DNA from: Lysobacter panacisoli
GTDB lineage: Bacteria; Pseudomonadota; Gammaproteobacteria; Xanthomonadales; Xanthomonadaceae
Assembly (NCBI RefSeq): GCF_009765165.1
Contig: NZ_VLNU01000001.1
Span: 2,035,001 to 2,099,000, forward strand
DNA length: 64,000 bases
Direction: 5' to 3'
Shown here: positions 30,439 through 40,990 of the stretch, piece after piece
How positions within the stretch are numbered: the stretch's first letter is position 1
Layout of the letters: every line of letters begins with the position of its first letter
Made by a program: the position numbers and the translations under genes
The notes under the pieces: generated by a model
The model's input: only the letters and a program-made list of their open reading frames with translations
What the model was told of the DNA's origin: nothing
Database searches by the model: none

Positions 30439-32862
30439 ATGTCGCCACGCAAGAGCAGGCTCGCCATCAGTCTGGGCCGCGCGCTGTCCGGTCTCGCATT
30501 CACCGCGGCCATGCCGCTGGCGATGGCGCAGCAAGCGCCGGATGCCGGCCTACCGTCCGCCACGCAACTGGACACCATCACCGTCACCGCGCAGAGCCGC
30601 GAGCAGGAACTGCTCGACGTGCCGATCGCGCTGCAGGTGGTCACCGAACAGCTGATGGAAGACGTCGCCGCCGAGGATCTCGGCGACATCGACAGCTTCG
30701 TCCCGGGCCTGAAGGTCAACAGCCTGCAGCCGACCCAGCCGAGCTTCCAGCTGCGCGGCATCCAGACCGACGACTTCGGCATCGGTACCGACCCGGCCGT
30801 GGGCGTGTACGTCGATGGCGTCTACGCCGGCCGCGGCGGCGGCGTGCTCCTGCCGTTCACCGACGTGCAGCGCATCGAAGTGCTGAAGGGACCGCAGGGC
30901 ACGCTGTTCGGCCGCAACACCGCGGCCGGCGCGATCTCGATCATCACCAACCGCCCGCAGACCGACGGCAACCACGCGCGCGGCAAGCTGCGCCTGGGCA
31001 ACGAGGGCAAGACGTACTTCGACGGCATGGCCAACTTCGCCGTCAGCGAAGACTCGGCCCTGCGCTTCAACGGCATCTTCAACACCGGCGACGGCTGGAT
31101 CAAGGACGACGTCACCGGCAAGGACCTGGCGCCGGAGAACAACTGGGCCACGCGCGCTGCGTTCCAGACGCGCTTCGGCGACAACACGCGCGCGTTCGTC
31201 GCGTGGGACCACGAAAGCCTCGACCAGCTCGGGCAGGCGACGATCGGCGTGGTGCCGATCCCCGCGCTGCCCGCGCTGCCGCAGGCGCCGGCGGATCCGT
31301 CCTCGTTCGTCGATCCGCTCGACGCGCGCGTCGCGGTGGACGCGGTCGGCAACGCCGAGACGCGCACGTTCGACGGCGTGACGGCGATCATCGACCACAA
31401 CTTCGGCTGGGGCAGCCTGACCTCGACCACGGCGTGGCACGACTACGACTCGCTCAACCGCGTCGAGGAAGACGGCACCGACCGCAGCTACCTGTACGTC
31501 GATTCGACCAACACCGAAAGCAACACGAACTTCTACCAGGAGTTCAAGTTCAGCGGCTCGACCGACAGCATCGACTGGATCGCCGGCGTCAGCTACTTCC
31601 AGGAAGACGCCGACCAGACCAGCGAAGTCAACGCGCTGACCGATTCGGTCGACACCATCGCCAACAACCTCGGCCTCGCGCCGGGCGGCCTGTACGGCCC
31701 GCTGACGATGGCGGCCAACATGTTCGGCATCCCGGTCGATCTGACTGGCCTTCCGTGGAACGAGAAGTTCGTCAACACGCTCGACACCAAGGCCTATGCC
31801 GCGTTCGGCGACGTGATCTGGCACGCCAGCGACAAGCTCAACCTGACCTTCGGCCTGCGCTACACGCGCGACGAGAAAGACTTCACCTGGTTCAACGACC
31901 TGCGCAGCGCGCCGGAGCTGGACGCGCAGCTGGCGCTGCTCGACCGCGTCGGTTTCCTCGATGCGGCTGGCATCCCGCTGGAAATGCTGGTGTTCGACAT
32001 CGCCTTCATCGATCCGCCGGCGGTGATGAACAAGGGCGTGCTCAACCGCGCCAAGAAGTCGTGGGACGACTGGAGCCCGCGTTTCGTCGTCGACTACCAC
32101 TTCACCGACGACATGATGGGCTTCGCCTCGCTCGCCAAGGGCTACAAGGCCGGCGGCTTCAACGCGCTGCAGATCGGCAGCGAGTTCGAGAACGAGGACG
32201 TGTGGAACTTCGAGACCGGCTTCAAGCATGAGCTGCCGGACTATCGCCTCGCCTACAACGTGTCGGCGTTCTACTACGTCTACGACAACCGCCAGGCGGT
32301 CACGCTGGACATGACCACCGACATCCCGCGCTTCCTGGTCAACACTTCCGACCAGGAAGCCTGGGGCGTGGATTTCGACATGCGCTGGCAGGCGACCGAC
32401 GGACTGGGCTTCGACTTCAACGCCGAATACCTGGACTCGACCTACAAGACCTACACCAATCCGCAGGGCGTGGACCTGGGCGGCGAACCCACCGGTGCGC
32501 CGGAGTGGTCGCTGGCCGGCGGCGTGAACTACGTCTGGCGCATGGCCGACGCGGGCGACATCCGCGCCGCGGCGCGCTACTCGTACGTCGGCAAGTGCCG
32601 CGAGAACGACGAGTCGGTCTCGCAGCTCGCCTGCGGCCGCTTCGGCCGCATCGACGCGGGCGAGGCGCAGGAGCTCCTCGACGCGCGCATCGGTTGGACC
32701 TCGGCGACCGGCCATTGGGGCGTGGCCGTGTACGGCAACAACCTGCTCGACAACCAGTACGTGAACTCGTTCGGCACCTACGGCATGACCGTGCTCGGCG
32801 CCGTCGGCGCGCGCATGACCGAGCCGCGCACCTACGGCGTGGAGCTGACCGCGAACTTCTGA
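30439..32862 (+). CDS. TonB-dependent outer membrane receptor
   Basis: This 807-aa protein has a signal peptide (cleaved after PLAMA), a TonB box (DTITVTA, about 39-45), a plug domain (VPIALQVVTEQLMED and VYAGRGGGVLLPFTDVQRIEVLKGPQGTLFGRNTAAGAISI-type block, about 55-175) and a beta-barrel ending in aromatic ANF. A good ribosome binding site, GGGAGGGGAG, precedes the ATG. The plug type is the one common among sphingomonad/xanthomonad receptors for organic substrates rather than siderophores. It follows the cytochrome gene by 72 nt and ends at a strong terminator, so the two may form one unit. Confidence 0.93.
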   Translation: MSPRKSRLAISLGRALSGLAFTAAMPLAMAQQAPDAGLPSATQLDTITVTAQSREQELLDVPIALQVVTEQLMEDVAAEDLGDIDSFVPGLKVNSLQPTQPSFQLRGIQTDDFGIGTDPAVGVYVDGVYAGRGGGVLLPFTDVQRIEVLKGPQGTLFGRNTAAGAISIITNRPQTDGNHARGKLRLGNEGKTYFDGMANFAVSEDSALRFNGIFNTGDGWIKDDVTGKDLAPENNWATRAAFQTRFGDNTRAFVAWDHESLDQLGQATIGVVPIPALPALPQAPADPSSFVDPLDARVAVDAVGNAETRTFDGVTAIIDHNFGWGSLTSTTAWHDYDSLNRVEEDGTDRSYLYVDSTNTESNTNFYQEFKFSGSTDSIDWIAGVSYFQEDADQTSEVNALTDSVDTIANNLGLAPGGLYGPLTMAANMFGIPVDLTGLPWNEKFVNTLDTKAYAAFGDVIWHASDKLNLTFGLRYTRDEKDFTWFNDLRSAPELDAQLALLDRVGFLDAAGIPLEMLVFDIAFIDPPAVMNKGVLNRAKKSWDDWSPRFVVDYHFTDDMMGFASLAKGYKAGGFNALQIGSEFENEDVWNFETGFKHELPDYRLAYNVSAFYYVYDNRQAVTLDMTTDIPRFLVNTSDQEAWGVDFDMRWQATDGLGFDFNAEYLDSTYKTYTNPQGVDLGGEPTGAPEWSLAGGVNYVWRMADAGDIRAAARYSYVGKCRENDESVSQLACGRFGRIDAGEAQELLDARIGWTSATGHWGVAVYGNNLLDNQYVNSFGTYGMTVLGAVGARMTEPRTYGVELTANF

Positions 32863-32912
32863 CGTCCATCCGCGGCCGTCTTTCGAACTGACGGGTTTTC
32901 CGTCGAAACCCT

Positions 32913-32944
32913 ACCCCGGCGCACATGCGCCGGGGTTTTTGTTT
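32913..32944 (+). terminator. Intrinsic terminator after the receptor gene
   Basis: An 11-bp stem (ACCCCGGCGCA with TGCGCCGGGGT) is followed by TTTTTGTTT, a classical terminator. It closes the AraC/beta-helix/cytochrome/receptor block before recG. Confidence 0.9.
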
Positions 32945-32970
32945 GCGGCCATTCGCGTCATCCTTGCGCG

Positions 32971-35088
32971 ATGCCGATTCGCAAGGGCGGGGCTTCCGTC
33001 GATCTCCAGCAGCAACCGATCAGCAGCCTGCGCGGGGTCGGTCCGCGCGTGGCCGAAAAGCTGGCCGCGCGCGGACTGACGACCCTGCAGGACCTGTGGC
33101 TGCAGTTGCCGCGCCAATACGAAGACCGCACGGCGATCACCCCGATCCGGATGCTGCAGCCCGGCGTGGCCGCGCAGGTGGAAGGACGCGTGGAAGCGGT
33201 CGAACGCGGCTTCCGTTATCGACCCTTGCTGCGCGTGGCGCTGGGCGACGAATCCAGCGGCACGCTGGTGCTGCGCTTCTTCCATTTCCGCGCCGCGCAG
33301 GTCGCGCAGTTCCAGGTCGGCGCGCGCGTGCGCTGCTACGGGACGCCACGACCGGGCCAGCACGGGCTGGAGATCGTCCATCCCAGCTATCGCCTGGTCG
33401 ACGACGCCGAAGAGGACGGACTCGGCAGCAGCCTGGATCCGGTGTACCCGGCGATCGAGGGCATCGGACCGGTCGCGCTGCGCCGGCTGATCGGACAGGC
33501 GCTGGACCGTCTGCCCGACGAGGAATCGCTTGAGCTCCTGCCGCGCGAGCTGCGCGATGGGTTCCGGTTGCCCTCGCTGCGCGAGGCGCTGCTGACCGTG
33601 CATCGTCCCGCGCAGGACGCCGACGTCGCCGCGCTGCTGGCCGGACGCCATCCGGCGCAGCGACGGCTCGCGTTGGAGGAACTGCTCGCGCACCACCTCA
33701 GCCTGCGCCGCCAGCGCATCGCGCAGCAGGCGCACGCCGCACCGGTGCTCGAGCGCACCGCGCTGGCCGATCGCCTGCGCAAGACGTTGCCGTTCGCGCT
33801 GACCGGCGCGCAGCAGCGTGTGTTCGAACAGATCCGCGTCGATCTCGCCAAACCGCATCCGATGCTGCGCCTGGTGCAGGGCGACGTCGGCAGCGGCAAG
33901 ACCGTGGTCGCGGCCATGTCGGCGATGTGCGCGGTCGAGGCCGGCAAGCAGGCCGCGCTGATGGCACCGACGGAACTCCTTGCCGAGCAGCACCTCAACA
34001 ACCTGCGCGGCTGGCTGGAACCGCTCGGCGTGCGCGTGGCCTGGCTGGCCGGCAAGGTCACCGGCAAGGCACGCGCGAAGGTGCTGGAGGAGGTCGCCAA
34101 CGGCGAAGCGCAGGTGGTCGTCGGCACACACGCGCTGATGCAGGAAGGCGTGGCCTTCCGCGACCTCGCGCTCGCCATCGTCGACGAACAGCACCGCTTC
34201 GGCGTGCACCAGCGGCTGGCGCTGCGCGACAAAGGCACCGGTGGCAGCGGCAACGGCGATGCCATCGTGCCGCACCAGCTGGTGATGACCGCAACCCCTA
34301 TCCCGCGCACGCTCGCGATGGCGGCCTACGCCGACCTCGACGTGTCGGCGATCGACGAACTCCCGCCCGGACGCACGCCCGTGCAGACCGTCGCGCTCAG
34401 CGCGGAGCGGCGCCCCGAGCTGGTCGAACGCATCCGCAAGGCCTGCACCGAGAAGCGCCAGGCGTACTGGGTCTGCACCCTGATCGACGACAGCGACGAG
34501 GTGGTCGCGCAGGCCGCGCAGTCGACCTTCGAGGAACTGTCCAAACGTCTCCCGGAAGCACGCGTCGGACTGGTCCACGGGCGCATGAAGGCCGCGGAGA
34601 AGCAGGCGACCATGCGCGCGTTCAAGGACGGCACGATCGACCTGCTGGTGGCGACGACGGTGATCGAGGTCGGCGTGGACGTGCCCAACGCGTCGCTGAT
34701 GATCATCGAGAACGCCGAGCGCCTGGGCCTGGCGCAGCTGCACCAGCTGCGCGGTCGCGTCGGCCGCGGCAGCGCGGCGTCGAGCTGCGTGCTGCTCTAC
34801 CAGGCCCCACTGTCGCAGATGGCGCGCCAGCGCCTGGAGACCATGCGCGAAACCAACGACGGTTTCGTCATCGCCGAGAAGGACCTGGAACTGCGCGGCC
34901 CCGGCGAGCTGCTGGGCACACGCCAGACCGGCCTGGCCCAGTTCCGCGTGGCCGACCTCGGCCGCGACGCCGACCTGCTGCCGCAGGTGCAGGACCTGGG
35001 CGAGCGCCTGCTGCACGAATCGCCCGGACTGGCCCAGCGGATCGTCGAGCGCTGGGTCGGCGGCGCGGTGCGTTTCGCCGCCGCTTGA
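32971..35088 (+). CDS. recG: ATP-dependent DNA helicase RecG
   Basis: RecG (705 aa; E. coli 693) regresses stalled forks and unwinds D-/R-loops. The N-terminal wedge begins LRGVGPRVAEKLAARG; the helicase core has Walker A GDVGSGKT, VDEQHRFG (Walker B), TATPIPRT and VGVDVPNASLMIIENAERLGLAQLHQLRGRVGRG (motifs V-VI). The ATG at 32971 gives a short extension before the usual start. It stands about 6.3 kb from ridA, although in E. coli and many relatives it is close to spoT. Confidence 0.96.
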   Translation: MPIRKGGASVDLQQQPISSLRGVGPRVAEKLAARGLTTLQDLWLQLPRQYEDRTAITPIRMLQPGVAAQVEGRVEAVERGFRYRPLLRVALGDESSGTLVLRFFHFRAAQVAQFQVGARVRCYGTPRPGQHGLEIVHPSYRLVDDAEEDGLGSSLDPVYPAIEGIGPVALRRLIGQALDRLPDEESLELLPRELRDGFRLPSLREALLTVHRPAQDADVAALLAGRHPAQRRLALEELLAHHLSLRRQRIAQQAHAAPVLERTALADRLRKTLPFALTGAQQRVFEQIRVDLAKPHPMLRLVQGDVGSGKTVVAAMSAMCAVEAGKQAALMAPTELLAEQHLNNLRGWLEPLGVRVAWLAGKVTGKARAKVLEEVANGEAQVVVGTHALMQEGVAFRDLALAIVDEQHRFGVHQRLALRDKGTGGSGNGDAIVPHQLVMTATPIPRTLAMAAYADLDVSAIDELPPGRTPVQTVALSAERRPELVERIRKACTEKRQAYWVCTLIDDSDEVVAQAAQSTFEELSKRLPEARVGLVHGRMKAAEKQATMRAFKDGTIDLLVATTVIEVGVDVPNASLMIIENAERLGLAQLHQLRGRVGRGSAASSCVLLYQAPLSQMARQRLETMRETNDGFVIAEKDLELRGPGELLGTRQTGLAQFRVADLGRDADLLPQVQDLGERLLHESPGLAQRIVERWVGGAVRFAAA

Positions 35089-35170
35089 CCCCTTCCGGGC
35101 GCCGCCGGCTGCAGGCTTGTGCCCAAATGGGCATCATGGACGCCCGTCGTTGCCGTCGATTTCCCCGCCC

Positions 35171-36190
35171 GTGATCTCCGCCCCGATCGAAAGTCCCCCC
35201 GTCCGGCACGGCTCGCCGCCGTTCATCGCCGCCGACGTGGGCGGTACCCACGCGCGCCTCGGCCTCGTCCAGGTGCGGCCGGGCGGCAAGGTGGACGTGA
35301 TCGACTACCGCCGCTACGCCTGTGCCGAGTACGCGAGCCTGGCCGCGATCATCGACGACTTCGCCGGCGCCTACGAGGCCGACCGCACCCATGCGGTGGT
35401 CGCCATCGCCGGCCGCCTCGAAGGCGACACGCTGATCAACAGCAACCTGCCGTGGGCGGTGTCGGTCGAACGCACGCGTCGCGAGGCCGGCATCGCCTAC
35501 CTGGCGCTGCTCAACGACTTCGAAGCGGTGGCCTGCGCGATGCCCTACATCGACGTGGCCGCGATGACCCGCGTCTGCGGCCCGCTGCAGGCCGGCGACG
35601 GCCCGGCGCTGGTGCTCGGCCCCGGCACGGGATTCGGCGCGTCGCTGTGCCTGCCGCGCACGCTGCAGCAGGGTGCATCGCGACGTGTGCTCGCCAGCGA
35701 AGCCGGCCATGCGTCGCTGGCCGTGGGCACCGAACGCGAACTGGCGCTGGTGCAGCGCCTGCTCAAGCGCTGGCCGCACGTCGACAACGAGCGCGTGCTG
35801 TCCGGTCCCGGCCTGGTGAACACCTACGCCGCACTGTGCGAACTCGACGGCGCCACGCCCACGCTCGACACGCCCGAAGCCATCGCCGCCGCGGCGCAGA
35901 GCGGCGCCGACACACACGCACTGGAAACGCTGCGCACGTTCTGTGCGCTGCTGGGCAGCCTCGCGGGCGATCTCGCGCTGACCTTCGGCGCCGACGCGGT
36001 GTACCTGGCTGGCGGCATTCCGGCGCAGATCCGTCCGTTCCTGCTCGACAGCGATTTCGCCGCACGTTTCCGCAACAAGGGCGTGCTGGGCGAAGTGCTC
36101 GGCCGCGTGCCGGTGTGGCTGGTCGACCACGGCCAGCTCGGCCTGGTCGGCGCGGCGGCGTGGTACCACGAGCGCCATTCCGGCTTCTGA
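35171..36190 (+). CDS. glk: Glucokinase
   Basis: This 339-aa Glk-family glucokinase (not ROK) phosphorylates glucose. Visible: ADVGGTHARLGLV (phosphate-1), LLNDFEAVACAMP, GPGTGFGASL and LAGGIPAQI (C-terminal ATP region). GTG at 35171 is the likeliest start; an upstream TTG would add 18 residues. It lies 82 nt after recG and just before the glycosylasparaginase. Size agrees with the 321-338 aa family range. Confidence 0.93.
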   Translation: MISAPIESPPVRHGSPPFIAADVGGTHARLGLVQVRPGGKVDVIDYRRYACAEYASLAAIIDDFAGAYEADRTHAVVAIAGRLEGDTLINSNLPWAVSVERTRREAGIAYLALLNDFEAVACAMPYIDVAAMTRVCGPLQAGDGPALVLGPGTGFGASLCLPRTLQQGASRRVLASEAGHASLAVGTERELALVQRLLKRWPHVDNERVLSGPGLVNTYAALCELDGATPTLDTPEAIAAAAQSGADTHALETLRTFCALLGSLAGDLALTFGADAVYLAGGIPAQIRPFLLDSDFAARFRNKGVLGEVLGRVPVWLVDHGQLGLVGAAAWYHERHSGF

Positions 36191-36214
36191 AACCACTCCA
36201 CGGGGAAACCACGC

Positions 36215-37222
36215 ATGGGCGATCGTCGCCAGTTCCTGCAGGCCTCGCTGCTCGCCGCCGGGGCTGCCGCGATTCCGCGCGTGCGCGCTGCGACGACCGC
36301 GAAAGGCGCGCGCGTCGTCTCGACCTGGGATTTCGGCGTCGGCGCGAACGCGGCCGCGTGGACGGTGCTGGGCAAGGGCGGCAGCGCACTCGACGCGGTC
36401 GAAGCTGGCGCGCGCTGGGCTGAAGGAGACTTGTGCAATCCGACCGTCGGACGCTGCGGCAATCCTGACCGCGACGGCGTGCTGACCCTGGACGCCAGCA
36501 TCATGGACGGCGATGGTCGCTGCGGCGCGGTCGCCGCGCTGGAAGACATCGCGCATCCGGTATCGGTCGCGCGCGCGGTGATGGAGAAGACGCCGCATGT
36601 GATGCTGGTGGGCGAGGGCGCGCAGCAGTTCGCCGTCGCGCAGGGATTCGAGAAGACGCCGCTGTTGACCGAACAGGCGCGGCAGGCATGGCGCGAATGG
36701 CTGAAGACCTCGCAGTACGCGCCGCAGATCAACGCCGAACGCCAGTCGCGTCCCGGCGACAAGAGCAACCACGACACCCTCGGCATCCTCGCACTCGATG
36801 CGAAAGGGCGACTCGCGGGCGCATGCACCACCAGCGGCATGGCGTGGAAGATGCACGGCCGTGTTGGCGACAGCCCCATCGTTGGCGCGGGCTTGTACGT
36901 GGACAACGAAGTCGGCGCGGCGACGGCGTCCGGCGTGGGTGAGGAGATGGTCCGCAATGCCGCGAGTTTCCTCGTGGTCGAACTGATGCGTCAGGGGCGA
37001 TCGCCCGCGGACGCATGCCGCGAGGCCATCGAGCGCGTGGTGCGCAAGCGCCCGGAAGCGAGCAAGCGCCTGCAGGTGTGTTTCCTGGCGATGAACCGCG
37101 ACGGCGAAGTGGGCGCGTTCGCGCTGCACAAGGGCTTCGTCTACGCGATGCACGACGGCGGCGCCGGTCCGCACGATCGTCTGCACGATTCCGCCTCCGT
37201 GTACCGGACCGAACAGACCTGA
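36215..37222 (+). CDS. Exported glycosylasparaginase (Ntn-hydrolase)
   Basis: The 335-aa product resembles N4-(beta-N-acetylglucosaminyl)-L-asparaginase: autocleavage site NHDTLGIL with Thr188 as the new nucleophile, DLCNPTVGRCGNPDRDG, GMAWKMHGRVGDSPIVGAGLYV and GVGEEMVRNA. A twin-arginine-like signal (DRRQFLQASLLAAGAAA) suggests Tat export, consistent with folded autoprocessing. It cleaves the bond between an N-glycan and asparagine. It is 24 nt after glk and 2 nt before cutC, so probably cotranscribed; this could link release of glycan sugars to phosphorylation. Confidence 0.9.
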   Translation: MGDRRQFLQASLLAAGAAAIPRVRAATTAKGARVVSTWDFGVGANAAAWTVLGKGGSALDAVEAGARWAEGDLCNPTVGRCGNPDRDGVLTLDASIMDGDGRCGAVAALEDIAHPVSVARAVMEKTPHVMLVGEGAQQFAVAQGFEKTPLLTEQARQAWREWLKTSQYAPQINAERQSRPGDKSNHDTLGILALDAKGRLAGACTTSGMAWKMHGRVGDSPIVGAGLYVDNEVGAATASGVGEEMVRNAASFLVVELMRQGRSPADACREAIERVVRKRPEASKRLQVCFLAMNRDGEVGAFALHKGFVYAMHDGGAGPHDRLHDSASVYRTEQT

Positions 37223-37224
37223 GC

Positions 37225-37950
37225 ATGGAGCGCGTCGCGCTGGAGATCGCCGCGAACTCCCTTGCCGCCGCGCTCGCGGCGCAGGAAGGCGGCGCGGACC
37301 GCGTCGAGCTGTGCGAGAACCTTGGTGAAGGCGGCTGCACGCCGTCGCACGGAACGATCGCGATGGCGCGCGACCGGCTGCGCATACCGCTGCACGTGTT
37401 GATCCGGCCGCGCGCCGGTGACTTCCTCTACGATGCGCTCGAACGCGACACGATGCTGCTCGACATCGAGAACTGCGTGCGGCTGGGCTGCGACGGTATC
37501 GTCGTCGGAGCGCTCGACGCGGACGGCGATGTCGATTCGGCCTTGTGCGCGCAACTGCTTTCGGCAGCGGGCGCGCTCGGCGTGACCTTCCACCGCGCGT
37601 TCGATACCGCGCGCGATCCGCTGCGCGCGCTGGACGACATCATCGCGCTGGGCTGCGAACGCGTGCTGACCTCGGGCGCGCGCGCCACCGCGTTGCAGGG
37701 GGCGGAGTTGATCGCCTCTGCACAACGTCGCGCCGAAGGACGGCTGGCGGTGATGGCCGGTGCCGGCATCACCCCGGACAACGTGCGCGATGTGGTCGCG
37801 CGCACCAGTGTGCGCGAAGTGCATGCGTCGGCGAAGTCGCTGCAGCCGTCGCGCATGCGCCATCGCAGCGACCTCCCCGGGCTCGAAGCGGGTTCGTGGC
37901 GCAGCGACGCCGCCATTGTCCGCGCGCTGCGCGACGCGCTCGGCGCCTAA
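37225..37950 (+). CDS. cutC: CutC family protein
   Basis: CutC (241 aa) is a TIM-barrel protein: ALEIAANSLAAALAAQEGGADRVELCENLGEGG, HVLIRPRAGDFLY and VVGALDADGDVD. It was named for copper homeostasis, though the effect in E. coli was attributed to a neighbouring small RNA, so a direct role in copper is uncertain. It starts 2 nt after the glycosylasparaginase, implying translation coupling. No other metal genes are nearby. Confidence 0.93.
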   Translation: MERVALEIAANSLAAALAAQEGGADRVELCENLGEGGCTPSHGTIAMARDRLRIPLHVLIRPRAGDFLYDALERDTMLLDIENCVRLGCDGIVVGALDADGDVDSALCAQLLSAAGALGVTFHRAFDTARDPLRALDDIIALGCERVLTSGARATALQGAELIASAQRRAEGRLAVMAGAGITPDNVRDVVARTSVREVHASAKSLQPSRMRHRSDLPGLEAGSWRSDAAIVRALRDALGA

Positions 37951-37987
37951 CGTCGTCCTGTCGCATTGGCTGGGCCATAATCGCCCG

Positions 37988-38923
37988 ATGAACGACAAGA
38001 TCCCCCTGCTGATCGACACCGACCCGGGCGTGGACGACGCGCTCGCCCTGCTGATGGCGTTCAACGACCCGCGCCATCGCGTCGTCGGTCTCACCATCGC
38101 CGCCGGCAACGTCGGCCTGAAGCACACCGTCGGCAACGCGCTGAAGCTGTGCGAAGTCGCCGGGATGGACATTCCGATCTTCGCCGGTTGCGCAGGACCG
38201 CTGCTGCATCCGGCACCGGACGCAGGTTACGTGCACGGCGAGAACGGCTTCGGCGATGTCGCCTTCGAACCGGCGCGGCGCTCGGTCGAGGCAGAGCACG
38301 CGGCGCAGGCGATCCTGCGCCTGTCGCACGAACACGCCGGCCGCCTGCTGCTGGTCGCGCTGGGTCCGCTGACCAACATCGCGCTGGCGCTGAAACTCGA
38401 TCCCACCCTGCCGCAGCGCGTCGCGCGCTTCGTGGTGATGGGCGGCGCGGTGACCGCGCACGGCAATATCACGCCGGCCGCGGAGTTCAACGTCTACTTC
38501 GATCCGGAAGCGGCGCACATCGTGTTCGAGGCCTTCCCGCAGGTCGAATTGGCCGACTGGGAGGCCACCATCGCCCACGGCCTGCTGCACGATCGCGTGG
38601 TCGAATGGCTCGCCGCCGACTCCGATCGCGCGCGCTTCTACGCCGACATCTCGAAGAAGACCCGCGAGTGGTCGGCCGATCGCCGCGGCGATCACTGGTT
38701 CGCCGCCGACGCGCTGGGCATGGCCTTTGCGCTGGAGCCGGAGGGCGTGGTGGAGGAGGCGCACCGGCCGCTGGCGGTGGATCTGGGCCACGGCCCGGCC
38801 CGCGGTATGACCGTGGTCGACTGGCGTCGCGAAGGAGGTCATCCGGACCGTTTCCGGATCCTGCTGCGCTACGACCAGGCCCGTTTCGAGGGCCTGATCC
38901 AGGCCGCGCTGGCGGCCCGCTGA
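37988..38923 (+). CDS. Nucleoside hydrolase
   Basis: This 311-aa protein has the calcium-binding DTDPGVDDA motif at residues 9-17, [33 protein letters not shown] and [13 protein letters not shown]. It is an inosine/uridine-preferring nucleoside N-ribohydrolase, splitting nucleosides to base and ribose. The C-terminal metal-binding region ([14 protein letters not shown]) is intact. ATG at 37988 follows cutC by 37 nt. Ribose freed here feeds the pentose pathway that includes rpiA and tkt of this window. Specificity cannot be assigned. Confidence 0.93.
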   Translation: MNDKIPLLIDTDPGVDDALALLMAFNDPRHRVVGLTIAAGNVGLKHTVGNALKLCEVAGMDIPIFAGCAGPLLHPAPDAGYVHGENGFGDVAFEPARRSVEAEHAAQAILRLSHEHAGRLLLVALGPLTNIALALKLDPTLPQRVARFVVMGGAVTAHGNITPAAEFNVYFDPEAAHIVFEAFPQVELADWEATIAHGLLHDRVVEWLAADSDRARFYADISKKTREWSADRRGDHWFAADALGMAFALEPEGVVEEAHRPLAVDLGHGPARGMTVVDWRREGGHPDRFRILLRYDQARFEGLIQAALAAR

Positions 38924-38940
38924 CCGCGTCCAGCCAAGAC

Positions 38941-38970
38941 TTGCAAGGTGGGGAGGGTGGCCGCTATACT
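38941..38970 (+). promoter_or_regulatory. rpmE2 promoter (sigma70-type)
   Basis: TTGCAA at 38941-38946 and TATACT at 38965-38970, 18 bp apart, lie 33 nt upstream of the L31 start codon, in the only gap before it. Confidence 0.75.
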
Positions 38971-39003
38971 GCTGCGCTTTCCCCGAACGATTTGGTGAGT
39001 GCC

Positions 39004-39249
39004 ATGAAGGCCGGCATCCATCCCGACTACCGCGACGTCATCTTCCAGGACGTCACCACCGACTTCCAGTTCCTCACCCGTTCGACCCTTGGCAGCAAGG
39101 AGACGATCAAGTGGGAAGACGGTAACGAGTACCCGCTGATCAAGGTCGACATCAGCTCGGCCTCGCACCCGTTCTACACGGGCAAGCACAAGATCATGGA
39201 CACGAGCGGTCGCGTCGACAAGTTCCGCAAGCGTTACGCCCAGAAGTAA
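39004..39249 (+). CDS. rpmE2: 50S ribosomal protein L31, type B (zinc-free)
   Basis: This 81-aa L31 starts [16 protein letters not shown] and ends [11 protein letters not shown]. It contains no cysteine at all, so it is the type B, zinc-independent form. It has its own promoter and a hairpin terminator, so it is monocistronic. Bacteria that keep both forms switch under zinc shortage; no zinc-binding L31 or Zur box is visible here, so it may be the main L31. Confidence 0.96.
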   Translation: MKAGIHPDYRDVIFQDVTTDFQFLTRSTLGSKETIKWEDGNEYPLIKVDISSASHPFYTGKHKIMDTSGRVDKFRKRYAQK

Positions 39250-39334
39250 GGGCGTCGGCCGCCTCGAGCGGTCGTGCAAGCGGATGGTCGCGACACCGGA
39301 ACATTCCGGTAGTACGGGTCTATCGCAATTCCTC

Positions 39335-39364
39335 GACGGCTGCCGCAAGGCGGCCGTCGTCGTT
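39335..39364 (+). terminator. Hairpin after rpmE2
   Basis: GACGGC and GCC arms (GACGGCTGCC with GGCGGCCGTC) enclose GCAA, then GTCGTTT follows. It ends the L31 transcript about 85 nt past its stop. The remainder of the 415-nt gap up to gltA contains the dispersed repeat and the gltA promoter. Confidence 0.65.
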
Positions 39365-39420
39365 TCCGGTTTCCGGTATGCCGCGCGCCAGGTCCGCTGC
39401 GCGAGCACTGTCTGGTGTTT

Positions 39421-39529
39421 CTTCGGCCGTCCGTGGCGACGCGCGACCGCCTTCGGAGCGCCCGGCCCGGCCATCCCTGGCCGGGCGTTCGGCAGGCCGC
39501 GCGGCAGTGCCGCGCAAGCGGCCTGCCTC
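39421..39529 (-). repeat. Structured dispersed repeat, copy A
   Basis: Read on the minus strand this is about 110 bp starting GAGGCAGGCCGC. It holds two adjacent hairpins: GGCAGGCCGC... with ...GCGGCCTGCC, and GCCCGGCCAGG/ATGGCCGGGC. It aligns base for base, with a few one-base indels, to 50344-50453 (copy B), which is oriented plus. Here it is antisense to both flanking genes, rpmE2 and gltA. Reading frames exist but are not convincingly protein coding. Confidence 0.75.
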
Positions 39530-39565
39530 TCCCACCAAAGTCCGAGCCAGCGCTCCGGGACGTTG

Positions 39566-39574
39566 TGCGATAAT
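39566..39574 (+). promoter_or_regulatory. gltA extended -10 element
   Basis: TGC followed by GATAAT at 39569-39574 forms an extended -10 promoter; no good -35 box is visible. The start codon is about 90 nt downstream, leaving a leader of about 80 nt. Confidence 0.55.
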
Positions 39575-39664
39575 TCACGGATCGCGGTGCCGTCTGCGCC
39601 GTGACCCCCGTCCCCGCTCCGTGTCGCGCCTCCCGCGGCGGCATGCAGACTTGAGGAGTGTTTC

Positions 39665-40969
<1,305 letters not shown>

Positions 40970-40990
40970 GGTCCACGTCCGGACCGCTTC

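Noticed and set aside
35117..35170. TTG start of glucokinase 54 nt upstream
   Set aside because: The added residues are not family-like; GTG at 35171 gives a normal N-terminus.
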